Assembly: GCF_029893635.1 (NCBI RefSeq)
Contig: NZ_JARXYR010000002.1
Span: 2,517,001-2,581,000, forward strand
Reading direction: 5' to 3'
Length of the DNA stretch: 64,000 nucleotides
DNA from: Variovorax sp. TBS-050B
Lineage (GTDB): Bacteria > Pseudomonadota > Gammaproteobacteria > Burkholderiales > Burkholderiaceae_C
Below, piece after piece: positions 1 through 14,650 of this stretch. Each line of letters opens with the position of its first letter. The stretch's first letter is position 1. The notes beneath the pieces are model-generated. The model ran no database searches, had not been told where the DNA came from, and worked only from the letters and a program-made list of their open reading frames with translations. The position numbers and the translations under genes were made by a program.

Positions 1-897
1 CGCGCCCTGCGCCTCAACGAGGACCTCGTCGAAGCTATCGCGCTGGCGCACGACCTCGGCCACACGCCCTTCGGCCATGCGGGCCAGGATGCGCTCAACG
101 CCTGCATGGAGGGCCATGGCGGCTTCGAGCACAACCTGCAGAGCCTGCGCGTGGTCGATGCGCTCGAGCACCGCTATCCGCAGTACGACGGGCTGAACCT
201 GAGCTTCGAGACCCGCGAAGGCATCCTCAAGCACTGCTCACGCGCCAATGCCGAACGGATCGAGGCCGCCGAGCCGTACGGCGTGGCGCGGCGCTTCCTC
301 GACCGCACGCAGCCGGGCCTCGAGGCGCAGCTGTGCAACCTCGCCGATGCCATCGCCTACAACGCGCACGACATCGACGACGGCGTGCGCTCCGGGCTCA
401 TCAGCGTCGAGCAGCTCGCGGAAGTGGCGCTGTTCGAGCGCTACCGGCGCGAGGCGCTGGACGAATACCCGCAGCTCGAAGGGCGGCGCGTGCTCTACGA
501 AGCGATCCGGCGCATGCTCAGTGCCCAGGTGTACGACGTGATCGACGCCACCCGCGCGGCGATCGAGGCGGCGGCGCCGGCCGATGCCGACGCGGTGCGC
601 CGCGCGCCGCCGCTGGTCCGCTTCAGCGACGGCATGCAGGCGCAGTCGGACGCGCTCAAGCGCTTTCTGTTCCGCAACCTGTACCGGCATCCCCAGGTGA
701 CCCAGACCACCGACCAGGCGCAGCAGGTGGTGCGCGAGCTGTTCGCGGCCTACCTCGAACGCGACGCGGAAATGCCTGCCTCCTACGCCGGGCGCCGCGA
801 CCGGCACCGCGCCGTCGCCGACTACATCGCCGGCATGACCGACCGCTTCGCGATGCGCGAGCATGAGCGGCTGACCGGCCGCCGGGGCATCGGATGA
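1..897 (+). CDS. dgt: Deoxyguanosinetriphosphate triphosphohydrolase-like protein (5' end outside window)
   Basis: Hydrolyses dNTPs to the nucleoside and triphosphate. The frame is open from base 1, so the N-terminus lies outside the window and 298 codons are seen. An HD-domain metal motif, HDLGHTPFGHAG, occurs at visible residues 17-28. It is followed by EHN and, further on, by YNAHDIDDG, the second conserved HD-family signature. The C-terminal FRNLYRHPQV stretch is typical of class-2 bacterial dGTPases. The stop overlaps the next start by ATGA, so the two genes are probably translationally coupled. Substrate specificity cannot be read from the sequence. Confidence 0.93.
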   Translation, partial: RALRLNEDLVEAIALAHDLGHTPFGHAGQDALNACMEGHGGFEHNLQSLRVVDALEHRYPQYDGLNLSFETREGILKHCSRANAERIEAAEPYGVARRFLDRTQPGLEAQLCNLADAIAYNAHDIDDGVRSGLISVEQLAEVALFERYRREALDEYPQLEGRRVLYEAIRRMLSAQVYDVIDATRAAIEAAAPADADAVRRAPPLVRFSDGMQAQSDALKRFLFRNLYRHPQVTQTTDQAQQVVRELFAAYLERDAEMPASYAGRRDRHRAVADYIAGMTDRFAMREHERLTGRRGIG

Positions 898-2186
898 CCG
901 TTGGCGGCAGCAGCACCGCGGCCGCGCCCGCGCGCGTTCCGGCCGCGGCCTTCGCCGTCGTGCTGGGCGGCGTCAGCGCCGCGCTGCACCTGGGCAAGCT
1001 GCCACCGGCCGTGCCCGCGCTGCAGGCCTCGATGGGCATCGACCTCGTCCAGGCCGGCTTCCTGCTGTCGCTCGTGCAGGTGGCGAGCATGACGCTGGGG
1101 CTCGTGGTCGGGCTCGCGGCCGACACGATCGGCCTGCGCCGCAGCATGCTGGCGGGGCTGTCGATCCTCACGGTCGCGAGCCTGCTGGGCGGCGCCGTGG
1201 GTGCCGGCTGGCTCGGCGGTGCGTTCGCGGTGCAATGGCTGCTGGGCCTGCGCGCGCTCGAAGGCATCGGTTTCCTGCTCGCCGTCATGCCCGGCCCGGG
1301 GCTGATCCGCCGGCTGACGCCGCCGGGCGCCGACAAGGCCGCGCTGGGCGTGTGGGGCGCCTACATGCCGCTCGGCGTGGCGCTCGCATTGCTCGTCGGG
1401 CCGGCGCTGATCGGCTGGGGCGGATGGGCCGACTGGTGGTGGACGCTGTCGGCCGTCTCGGCCGGCGCCGCGTTCTGGCTCTGGCGCATCGTGCCTGCCG
1501 ACGTGCGCCGCGTGCCGGCGGCCGGAGTCGCCGGTGGCGCGGACCGCGGGGCCGACGGATGGCCGTCGCGGTTGCGGCTCACCCTCGCGGCCTCCGCGCC
1601 ATGGATGATCGCCGCGACCTTCGCGGTCTATTCGGCCCAGTGGATGGCGGTGATCGGTTTTCTGCCCGCGATCTATGCCGCGGCCGGCGTGCCGGCGGGC
1701 TTCAATGCGGTGCTGACGGCGCTCGCCGCCGCGACGAACATCGTCGGCAACCTGGCCGGCGGCCGCTGGCTGCAGCGCGGCGTCGCACCCGAGCGGCTGC
1801 TGCGTACGGGCTTCCTGGCGATGGCGTTCGGCGGCATCGCGGCCTTCGCCCAGGTGGGGCAGGGCGCCGATGCCCTCGGGCTGCCGCCGGCGCTGCGCTA
1901 TGTCGCCGTGTGCCTGTTCTCTCTCGGTGGTGGCATGGTGCCCGCGACGCTGTTCCTGCTCGGCGTGCGGCTGGCGCCCGGGGCTTCCACCGTCTCCACC
2001 ACCGTGGGGCTGGTGCAGCAGGCTTCGTCGCTCGGGCAGTTCCTGGCGCCGCCCGCGGTGGCGTGGATCGCACAGCGCGCCGGCGGCTGGCACTGGACCT
2101 GGGGCGCCACGCTCGCCTGCTCGCTCGCGGGCATCGCGCTCGCGCGGCGCTTGGGGCGAATACGCCTGGCGGCGGAGGTGGCATGA
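894..2186 (+). CDS. MFS transporter (CynX/NimT-like)
   Basis: A 430-residue protein with about 12 hydrophobic segments. It has the major-facilitator layout of two six-helix halves joined by a charged loop near residues 200-225. The loop after TM2 (GLAADTIGLRRSM) is the usual MFS motif A region. It most resembles the cyanate/nitroimidazole-type branch, but the substrate is unknown. It overlaps dgt upstream and the DUF1415 gene downstream, each by ATGA, so it sits in a tightly packed operon of otherwise unrelated housekeeping genes. Confidence 0.85.
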   Translation: MTVGGSSTAAAPARVPAAAFAVVLGGVSAALHLGKLPPAVPALQASMGIDLVQAGFLLSLVQVASMTLGLVVGLAADTIGLRRSMLAGLSILTVASLLGGAVGAGWLGGAFAVQWLLGLRALEGIGFLLAVMPGPGLIRRLTPPGADKAALGVWGAYMPLGVALALLVGPALIGWGGWADWWWTLSAVSAGAAFWLWRIVPADVRRVPAAGVAGGADRGADGWPSRLRLTLAASAPWMIAATFAVYSAQWMAVIGFLPAIYAAAGVPAGFNAVLTALAAATNIVGNLAGGRWLQRGVAPERLLRTGFLAMAFGGIAAFAQVGQGADALGLPPALRYVAVCLFSLGGGMVPATLFLLGVRLAPGASTVSTTVGLVQQASSLGQFLAPPAVAWIAQRAGGWHWTWGATLACSLAGIALARRLGRIRLAAEVA

Positions 2187-2758
2187 CGGGCGCGGCGACA
2201 ATCGAGGCCATGCAAGCCGAAGCCGACACGCGGCGCTGGCTGGAGCGCGCGGTCATCGGGCTCAACCTCTGCCCCTTCGCCAAGGCGGTGCACGTGAAGC
2301 GGCAGATCCACTATGCCGTCTACCTGCCGGCCGGCGACGAGTCCCTGATCGAGATGCTCCTGGCCGAGGCCCATGAACTCACCGCGCGCGATGCTTCCGT
2401 GCGCGACACCACCTTGCTGATCGCACCCAACACCTTGGCGGATTTTCTGGACTTCAACGACTTCACGGTGCGCGCCGAACGCAAGCTCGCGCGCGCGGGT
2501 TTCGACGGCGTGCTGCAGCTCGCGAGCTTCCACCCGCACTTCCAGTTCGCCGGCAGCGCGGCCGACGACATCGCCAATGCCACCAACCGCGCGCCGTATC
2601 CCACGCTGCACCTGCTGCGCGAAGAGAGCGTCGGCCGCGCCGTCGATGCCTTCCCCGATGCCGAGGCGATCTTCGAGCGCAACATCGAAACCCTCGAGGC
2701 GCTGGGGCAGGCCGGCTGGGATGCGCTCGACGTCGGCCCCGGGAGCGCGCGCCCATGA
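2183..2758 (+). CDS. DUF1415 family protein
   Basis: A soluble 191-residue protein of the DUF1415 family; its function is not known. Visible hallmarks are WLERAVIGLNLCPFA near the N-terminus and LASFHPHFQFAG followed by NRAPYPTLHLLRE in the middle. The ATG at 2183 overlaps the MFS stop and has a GGAGG just upstream. A second in-frame ATG at 2210 (codon 10) lies 7 nt after a GACAAT hexamer at 2197-2202, so the gene may also be transcribed alone as a nearly leaderless message starting at MQAEAD. The next gene begins 4 nt before its end (ATGA). Confidence 0.85.
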   Translation: MTGAATIEAMQAEADTRRWLERAVIGLNLCPFAKAVHVKRQIHYAVYLPAGDESLIEMLLAEAHELTARDASVRDTTLLIAPNTLADFLDFNDFTVRAERKLARAGFDGVLQLASFHPHFQFAGSAADDIANATNRAPYPTLHLLREESVGRAVDAFPDAEAIFERNIETLEALGQAGWDALDVGPGSARP

Positions 2759-3642
2759 GCGCCCACGCAGCCAAGGCCGCGGCGAAGACCACCCGCACGG
2801 CCGCCAGGGCCGATGCCGAGCTGGCCGAGGTGCTGCGCCCCGGCCAGTCCATCGAGCTCCTGAAGGAACTGCACATCCTCACGCGCGAAGGACGGCTCAA
2901 CCAGGACTCGCGCCGCAAGCTCAAGCAGGTCTACCACCTGTTCCAGTTCATCGAACAGCTGCTGCGCGAGCTGCCCGAGGCGGGTGGCGACGCCACCCTG
3001 GCCGACCACGGCGCGGGCAAGTCGTACCTGGGTTTCATCATCTATGACCTGTTCTTCCGCGCGCGCGCCGGCGGCCATGTCTACGGCATCGAGACGCGCG
3101 CCGAATTGGTCGAGAAATCGCGCGCCCTGGCCGCGCGGCTCGGTTTCGAGCGGATGTCGTTCCTCAACCTCACGGTGGCCGAATCCGCCACCGCGCGCGA
3201 GCTGCCCGAGCGCATCGACGTGGTCACCGCGCTGCACGCCTGCGACACCGCCACCGACGATGCGATCGCCTTCGGCCTCGCGAAGAAGGCGCGCTGCATG
3301 GTGCTCGTCCCCTGCTGCCAGGCCGAAGTGGCCGCCTGCCTGCGCGAGACCAAGGCGCTGGCGCTGTCGCGCACCCCGCTCGCCGAGCTCTGGCGCCATC
3401 CGCTGCACACGCGCGAGATCGGCAGCCAGCTCACCAACGTGCTGCGCTGCCTGTACCTCGAGGCCAACGGCTACAGCGTGACGGTGACCGAACTCGTCGG
3501 CTGGGAGCACAGCATGAAGAACGAGCTGATCCTGGCCCGCCACACCGGCCACCGCAAGGCGGCGGCGGCCGCGCGGCTGCGCGAGCTGCTGTCGCAGTTC
3601 GGGCTCGACGCGCTGGGCGACACGCGCTTCCGCCTGCCCTGA
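2755..3642 (+). CDS. Class I SAM-dependent methyltransferase (Methyltransf_32-like)
   Basis: A 295-residue protein. The N-terminal third is basic and helical. A Rossmann-type methyltransferase core follows: DHGAGKSYLGFI near residues 84-95 is the SAM-binding loop, GIETRAELVEKS the acidic loop after beta-2, and TALHACDTATDDAI the motif typical of the methyltransferase-32 family. A CCQAE sequence follows the core. The acceptor is unknown; rRNA or tRNA is possible but not shown. It overlaps DUF1415 by ATGA and is the last gene of the dgt-MFS-DUF1415 operon. Confidence 0.8.
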   Translation: MSAHAAKAAAKTTRTAARADAELAEVLRPGQSIELLKELHILTREGRLNQDSRRKLKQVYHLFQFIEQLLRELPEAGGDATLADHGAGKSYLGFIIYDLFFRARAGGHVYGIETRAELVEKSRALAARLGFERMSFLNLTVAESATARELPERIDVVTALHACDTATDDAIAFGLAKKARCMVLVPCCQAEVAACLRETKALALSRTPLAELWRHPLHTREIGSQLTNVLRCLYLEANGYSVTVTELVGWEHSMKNELILARHTGHRKAAAAARLRELLSQFGLDALGDTRFRLP

Positions 3643-3684
3643 GGCGTACCCGGAAAAAAGAAGAAGCGCGCCCCGTACGACGCC

Positions 3685-4380
3685 ATGGCCCGTCTGCCCC
3701 GCCTCACGCTCGCCGGCATGCCGCACCACGTGATCCAGCGCGGCAACAACCGCCAGCCGATCTTCGTCGACCGGGCCGACCACGAGCGGCTGCTCGCGCT
3801 CATGGCCGAGGCGGCCGCCCGCTTCGGCGTGGCGGTGCATGCCTACGTGCTGATGGACAATCACTTCCATCTGCTGGCCACGCCCGGCACCGACACCGGG
3901 CTGCCGCAGTTCATGCAATCGGTCGGGCGCAGCTACGTGCGCTACTTCAACGACCGGCACGGCCGCAGCGGCACCTTGTGGGAAGGGCGCTACAGGTCCA
4001 CGCTGATCCAGACCGACCGCTATCTGCTGACCTGCATGGCGTACATCGATCTCAATCCGGTCCGCGCGGGCATGGTGCCGGATGCGCGCGACTTCCCCTG
4101 GTCCAGCCATGCCCACTACGCGGGCCTGCGGCACGACAAGCTGCTGACGCCGCATCCGCTCTACTGGGAGCTTGGCAACACGCCGTTCGCCCGCGAAGCC
4201 GCCTACGTCGAACTCGTGCGCGCCGGCGTGCGGGCCGCGGACCAGGGCACGCTGACCGACGCGACGCTGCGCGGCTGGGCGGCGGGCGACGCCGACTTCC
4301 TCGCGTCGCTCCAGAAGTCGACCGAGCGGCGCGTGAGCAAGACCAAGGCCGGACGGCCTCCCTCGACGCCGGCCCCATAA
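3685..4380 (+). CDS. REP-associated tyrosine transposase (RAYT, Y1_Tnp)
   Basis: A 231-residue single-strand DNA transposase of the IS200/Y1 HUH fold. The metal-binding HFH triad residues are H60 and H62 in MDNHFHLL. The probable nucleophile tyrosine is in SYVRYFNDRHGR (Y84 or Y87). RYRSTLIQTDRYLL and YIDLNPVRAGMV are conserved blocks of the RAYT group. Such proteins act on short palindromic repeats at their own flanks and elsewhere in the genome rather than on a full IS. The gene appears intact. It stands alone between the dgt operon and gltB and is followed by the repeat-like motifs listed at 4426-4491. Confidence 0.88.
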   Translation: MARLPRLTLAGMPHHVIQRGNNRQPIFVDRADHERLLALMAEAAARFGVAVHAYVLMDNHFHLLATPGTDTGLPQFMQSVGRSYVRYFNDRHGRSGTLWEGRYRSTLIQTDRYLLTCMAYIDLNPVRAGMVPDARDFPWSSHAHYAGLRHDKLLTPHPLYWELGNTPFAREAAYVELVRAGVRAADQGTLTDATLRGWAAGDADFLASLQKSTERRVSKTKAGRPPSTPAP

Positions 4381-4405
4381 CGCTACGTTGCTGCGCAGCG
4401 GCGCC

Positions 4406-4427
4406 AGGTCCTTTTCGGACTTTTTAA
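4406..4427 (+). terminator. Weak intrinsic terminator after the RAYT gene
   Basis: A 6-pair stem, AGGTCC with GGACTT (one G-U pair), closes a 5-nt loop and runs into a short T run. It lies 26 nt after the transposase stop. The stem is short, so the call is tentative. Confidence 0.35.
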
Positions 4428-4491
4428 TCTGTCCCCATTTTTATCTCGACCAAAAGACTCGATTTCAAATCAGACTCTGACCCCCATTAAA
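4426..4491 (+). repeat. RAYT-linked direct motifs (CTGTCCCC / CTGACCCC)
   Basis: Two similar AT-flanked blocks follow the transposase: AATCTGTCCCCATTTTT at 4426-4442 and a longer version containing GACTCTGACCCCCATTAAA ending at 4491. Motifs of the GACTCTGACCCC type commonly flank this transposase group, so they are probably its recognition sequences. Only these two copies were recognised in the window. Confidence 0.5.
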
Positions 4492-4495
4492 GTGT

Positions 4496-4524
4496 TTGGC
4501 ATTCTTTGTGCATCGCAATATGCT
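4496..4524 (+). promoter_or_regulatory. Candidate sigma-70 promoter of gltBD
   Basis: A -35 box TTGGCA (4496-4501) and a -10 box TATGCT (4519-4524) are separated by exactly 17 nt. This predicts a start near 4531 and a 25-nt leader before the gltB ATG at 4557. The hexamers match consensus at 5/6 and 4/6 positions. It also argues against an upstream in-frame ATG at 4506, which would lie between the two boxes. Confidence 0.5.
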
Positions 4525-4556
4525 TCCAATCCCTGCGAAAACTGAAGGAGTGCGCC

Positions 4557-9308
<4,752 letters not shown>

Positions 9309-9346
9309 AGCCCGGGTGAACGAAGACACAACAAAGGAACATCACG

Positions 9347-10825
<1,479 letters not shown>

Positions 10826-10886
10826 GATTTTTGTTTCAATTTCGCGGGGCCCGTCGCGGTCCCGCTATCATTCGCGGAAACCGCAC

Positions 10887-10919
10887 GCCGGGATGCCTGA
10901 AAGGGTACCCGGCTTTTTT
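10887..10919 (+). terminator. Probable intrinsic terminator after gltD
   Basis: GCCGGG (10887-10892) pairs with CCCGGC (10908-10913) and is followed by TTTTTT (10914-10919). It lies 61 nt past the gltD stop and only 6 nt before the mlaF ATG chosen here. A TATCAT hexamer at 10866-10871 could be a -10 for mla; if so, the same hairpin would sit in the mla leader and act as an attenuator. Confidence 0.55.
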
Positions 10920-10925
10920 ATTGAG

Positions 10926-11750
10926 ATGGACCCAGCCGCACAGCCACATCCTTTTGTCGAGTTCCGCGACGTCACGTTCGGCTACGGCGCACGCGCGATC
11001 CTCGGCGGTGTGTCGTTCTCGGTGCCGCGCGGCAAGGTCACGGCCCTGATGGGCGCCTCCGGCGGCGGCAAGACGACGGTGCTGCGGCTCGTCGGCGGCC
11101 AGCAGCGGGCGCAGCGCGGCGAAGTGTTGTTCGACGGCCACGATGTCGGCAAGTTCGACGCCGCGGCCATGTACGCGGCGCGGCGCCGCATGGGCATGCT
11201 GTTCCAGTTCGGCGCGCTGTTCACCGACATGAGCGTGTTCGACAACGTGGCGTTTCCGCTGCGCGAGCACACCCAGCTGCCCGAGCCGCTGGTGCGCGAC
11301 ATCGTGCTGATGAAGCTCGACGCCGTGGGCCTGCGCGGCGCGCGCGACCTGATGCCGAGCGAAGTCTCCGGCGGCATGGCGCGGCGGGTGGCGCTGGCGC
11401 GCGCGATCGCGCTCGATCCCGACCTGGTGATGTACGACGAGCCTTTCGCCGGCCTCGACCCGATCTCCCTCGGCACCGCGGCGCGGCTGATCCGCCGGCT
11501 CAACGACACCCTCGGCCTCACGAGCATCATCGTGTCGCACGACCTGGAAGAGACCTTCCGCATCGCCGACCACGTCGTCATCCTCGCCAACGGCCGCATT
11601 GCCGCCCAGGGCACGCCCGACGAAGTGCGCGGCAGCGACGATCCGCTGGTGCACCAGTTCGTCCATGCGCTGCCCGACGGGCCGGTGCATTTCCATTACC
11701 CGGGCGTCGGCATCGAAGAGGATTTCGATCCCCAGGGAGGCCGTTCATGA
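10926..11750 (+). CDS. mlaF: Phospholipid ABC transporter ATPase MlaF
   Basis: The ATPase of the MlaFEDB inner-membrane complex that moves phospholipids between inner and outer membrane and keeps outer-leaflet asymmetry. Walker A is GASGGGKTT (residues 43-51). The signature is VSGGMARRVALARA, Walker B is LVMYDEPFAGLDP, and the switch His is in VSHDLEE. The ATG at 10926 is preferred over an in-frame ATG at 10893, because the latter lies inside the terminator hairpin. This gives 274 residues, a usual length. The stop overlaps mlaE by ATGA. Confidence 0.95.
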   Translation: MDPAAQPHPFVEFRDVTFGYGARAILGGVSFSVPRGKVTALMGASGGGKTTVLRLVGGQQRAQRGEVLFDGHDVGKFDAAAMYAARRRMGMLFQFGALFTDMSVFDNVAFPLREHTQLPEPLVRDIVLMKLDAVGLRGARDLMPSEVSGGMARRVALARAIALDPDLVMYDEPFAGLDPISLGTAARLIRRLNDTLGLTSIIVSHDLEETFRIADHVVILANGRIAAQGTPDEVRGSDDPLVHQFVHALPDGPVHFHYPGVGIEEDFDPQGGRS

Positions 11751-12529
11751 GCTGGTGGAAACCCGCCGACGTCGGCTATGCAGTGCGCAGCAAGCTCGCC
11801 GACCTGGGCCATGGCGCCAGGCTGTTCGTGCGCCTGGCGGTGCAGGGCGCGCAGAGCCTGCGGCGCTTCGGCCTGGTGCGCGACCAGATCCACTTCCTGG
11901 GCAACTACTCGCTCGCCATCATCGCGGTGTCGGGCCTCTTCGTGGGCTTCGTGCTCGGGCTGCAGATGTACTACGCGCTGCAGCGCTACGGTTCGTCCGA
12001 GGCGCTCGGCCTGCTCGTCACGCTGAGCCTGGTGCGCGAACTCGGGCCGGTGGTCGCGGCGCTGCTCTTCACGGGGCGCGCCGGCACCTCGCTGACGGCG
12101 GAGATCGGCCTCATGAAGGCCGGCGAGCAGCTCAGCGCGATGGAGATGATGGCGGTCGATCCGGTGCGCCGCATCCTGGCGCCGCGCTTCTGGGCCGGCG
12201 TCATCACCATGCCGCTGCTGGCCGCGGTGTTCAGCGCGGTCGGCATCATGGGCGGCTACGTGGTCGGCGTGCTGATGCTCGGCGTCGATCCGGGCGCCTT
12301 CTGGGGACAGATGCAGGCCGGCGTCGACGTGTGGCGCGACGTGGGCAACGGCGTGATCAAGAGCATCGTGTTCGGCTTCACCGTGAGCTTCATCGCGCTG
12401 CTGCAGGGCTACGAGGCGCAGCCCACGCCCGAAGGCGTGTCGCGCGCCACCACCCGCACCGTGGTGATGGCGTCGCTGTCGGTGCTGGGGCTCGACTTCC
12501 TGCTCACCGCCATGATGTTCAGTATTTGA
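11747..12529 (+). CDS. mlaE: Phospholipid transport permease MlaE
   Basis: The 260-residue membrane subunit of the Mla transporter, with about five hydrophobic segments. Family signatures are LVTLSLVRELGPVVAALLF and GRAGTSLTAEIGLMKAGEQ, followed by EMMAVDPVRRI, the cytoplasmic coupling stretch that meets MlaF. It begins within the mlaF stop codon and is followed by mlaD after 36 nt. Confidence 0.96.
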   Translation: MSWWKPADVGYAVRSKLADLGHGARLFVRLAVQGAQSLRRFGLVRDQIHFLGNYSLAIIAVSGLFVGFVLGLQMYYALQRYGSSEALGLLVTLSLVRELGPVVAALLFTGRAGTSLTAEIGLMKAGEQLSAMEMMAVDPVRRILAPRFWAGVITMPLLAAVFSAVGIMGGYVVGVLMLGVDPGAFWGQMQAGVDVWRDVGNGVIKSIVFGFTVSFIALLQGYEAQPTPEGVSRATTRTVVMASLSVLGLDFLLTAMMFSI

Positions 12530-12565
12530 GGGAGCCGCGGCTCCATCGTTCTAGAGAGTGCAACC

Positions 12566-13057
12566 ATGCAACGTTCCAACAACGACATCTGGGTCGGCCT
12601 GTTCGTCCTGATCGGCGGCGCAGCGCTGCTGTTTCTCGCGCTGCAGTCGGCCAACCTGCTGAGCCTGAATTTCCAGAAGACCTACAACGTGGTCGCGCGC
12701 TTCGACAACATCGGCGGGCTCAAGCCGCAGACGGCGGTCAAGAGCGCCGGCGTGGTGGTCGGCCGGGTGGAATCGATCACGTTCAACGACAAGACCTTTC
12801 AGGCCGACGTCACGCTGGCTTTGCAAAACCGTTACAGTTTTCCGAAGGACAGCTCGCTCAAGATCCTGACCAGTGGCCTGCTCGGCGAGCAGTACATCGG
12901 AATCGAGGCGGGCTACGACGAGAAGCGCATGCAGGCCGGCGACACGATCACCGCGACCCAGTCGGCCGTGGTGCTTGAAAACCTGATCAGCCAGTTTCTC
13001 TACAGCAAGGCGGCCGAAGGAAGCACTTCGACGCCCGGAACCCCGAACAAGAAATGA
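12566..13057 (+). CDS. mlaD: Substrate-binding MCE protein MlaD
   Basis: A 163-residue single-pass membrane protein with one MCE domain. The N-terminal helix (residues 8-30) anchors it. The domain itself carries FDNIGGLKPQTAVKSAGV and GLLGEQYIGIEAG, both hallmarks of MlaD, which forms the hexameric ring holding lipid in the periplasm. The C-terminal tail is a short serine/threonine/proline run. mlaA starts within its stop codon (ATGA). Confidence 0.95.
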   Translation: MQRSNNDIWVGLFVLIGGAALLFLALQSANLLSLNFQKTYNVVARFDNIGGLKPQTAVKSAGVVVGRVESITFNDKTFQADVTLALQNRYSFPKDSSLKILTSGLLGEQYIGIEAGYDEKRMQAGDTITATQSAVVLENLISQFLYSKAAEGSTSTPGTPNKK

Positions 13058-13806
13058 AAACAACGCCCCCCCTTGTCCCTGGTGCTACAAGCAAGCTAGC
13101 AAACTTCGCCCGCTGGATGGGCATTTCCGCCGCCCTCGTCCTTTTCGCAGGATGCGCGAGCGGCCCGCAGGCCAATCCGGCCGATCCCTTCGAGCCGTTC
13201 AACCGCGGTGTCACGCGCTTCAACCAGGCGGTGGACGACGCGGTCCTGGTGCCCGTGGCCACGGCCTACGAGCGCACGCTGCCCTCGATGGTGCGCACCG
13301 GGGTGACCAACTTCTTCGGCAACATCGGCGACGTCTGGAGCCTGGCCAACAACGTGGCCCAGCTCAAGCTGCAGGACAGCGCCGAGACCTTCATGCGCCT
13401 GAACGTGAACACCTTCTTCGGGCTCGGCGGGCTGCTGGACATTGCGACCGAGGCAGGCATCCATCGCCACGAGGAAGACTTCGGCCAGACGCTCGGCCGC
13501 TGGGGCGTGGGGGCGGGCCCGTACGTGGTGCTGCCGCTGCTCGGTCCGTCGACGCTGCGCGACACCGCGGCGCTGCCGGTCGACCGCGCGGGCAATGTGA
13601 TCGGCAACATGAACGACGTCGCCTGGCGCAATTCGCTCTCGGTACTCGAGGTGGTCGACACCCGCGCCAGGTACCTGCGCGCCGGCCGCCTGCTCGACGA
13701 TGCCGCGCTCGACAAGTACACCTTCACGCGCGACGCCTACCTGCAGCATCGCCGCAGCGACGTCTATGACGGCAATCCGCCGGACGACAACGAAGGCGGC
13801 AAGTAG
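13054..13806 (+). CDS. mlaA: Outer-membrane lipoprotein MlaA (VacJ)
   Basis: A 250-residue lipoprotein that extracts phospholipid from the outer leaflet and hands it to MlaC. The signal peptide ends in the lipobox LFAGC with Cys34 as lipidation site. The mature start ADPFEPFNRGVTRFNQAVD is the VacJ signature, and GVGAGPYVVLPLLGPSTLRD is the conserved central block. In E. coli mlaA is unlinked to the mla operon; here it sits between mlaD and mlaC. Confidence 0.95.
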   Translation: MKTTPPLVPGATSKLANFARWMGISAALVLFAGCASGPQANPADPFEPFNRGVTRFNQAVDDAVLVPVATAYERTLPSMVRTGVTNFFGNIGDVWSLANNVAQLKLQDSAETFMRLNVNTFFGLGGLLDIATEAGIHRHEEDFGQTLGRWGVGAGPYVVLPLLGPSTLRDTAALPVDRAGNVIGNMNDVAWRNSLSVLEVVDTRARYLRAGRLLDDAALDKYTFTRDAYLQHRRSDVYDGNPPDDNEGGK

Positions 13807-13988
13807 ATCGGCGCAAAAAGCGGCTGAACGCCGGCCGATGCAGGCCGATCCGCTTGCATCCGGTTTCAAGGCTTCACCTGGGCTTTGGGAACCCGGTCGG
13901 CTGCCGACCCGTCGAACACGTTCTTCCGGAATGGCCGCTGCCCTGGTGCCGTGGCCGGCCGGACTTTCAAAAACCTGAGGGGAATCTG

Positions 13989-14645
13989 ATGGACTACAAG
14001 ATCTTGCAACGACGCGGCTTCGGCCGCCTGATGCTCGCCAGCGTGCTGCTCGTGGGTGCCGCCACCGCCTTCGTGCGCCCGGCCCATGCGGCCGACGAGG
14101 CGCCCGATGCGCTCGTGAAGCGGCTGTCGACCGACGTGCTCGAGACGATCAAGGCCGACACCTCGATCAAGGCCGGCGACATCAACAAGATCATGGTGCT
14201 GGTCGACAGCAAGATCATGCCGAACGTCAACTTCCAGCGCATGACGGCCTCCGCGGTCGGACCGGCCTGGCGTCAGGCGACCCCGGAGCAGCAGAAGCGG
14301 CTGCAGGAAGAATTCAAAACGCTGCTGGTGCGCACCTACGCGGGCGCGCTCGACCAGGTGAGCGACCAGACCGTGACCGTGCGCCCGTTCCGCGGCTCGC
14401 CCGAAGACACCGAGGTGCTGATCCGCACGGAGGTCAGGGGCCGCGGCGACCCGGTCCAGCTCGACTACCGCCTGGAGAAGACGCCGGGCCAGGGCGGCGG
14501 CTGGAAGGTCTACAACCTCAATGTGCTCGGCGTGTGGCTGGTCGACACCTACCGCACCCAGTTCGCGCAGGAAATCAACGCCCGCGGCATCGACGGCCTG
14601 ATCTCGGCGCTGGCGGCCCGCAACAAGGGCAACGGCAAGAGCTGA
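13989..14645 (+). CDS. mlaC: Periplasmic phospholipid shuttle MlaC
   Basis: A 218-residue exported protein of the Tol-Tol-Ttg2/MlaC family. It shuttles lipid between MlaA and the MlaFEDB complex. The ATG at 13989 follows GAGGGGA and gives a clean signal peptide ending at AHA (about residue 36). Mature features include VNFQRMTASAVGPAWRQAT, EFKTLLVRTYAGAL and VYNLNVLGVWLVDTYR. The 182 nt upstream of it hold no gene. Confidence 0.94.
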   Translation: MDYKILQRRGFGRLMLASVLLVGAATAFVRPAHAADEAPDALVKRLSTDVLETIKADTSIKAGDINKIMVLVDSKIMPNVNFQRMTASAVGPAWRQATPEQQKRLQEEFKTLLVRTYAGALDQVSDQTVTVRPFRGSPEDTEVLIRTEVRGRGDPVQLDYRLEKTPGQGGGWKVYNLNVLGVWLVDTYRTQFAQEINARGIDGLISALAARNKGNGKS

Positions 14646-14650
14646 CCGCC

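Noticed and set aside
10893..10925. An earlier ATG for mlaF at 10893
   Set aside because: It lies within the terminator-like hairpin and adds 11 residues not expected in MlaF.
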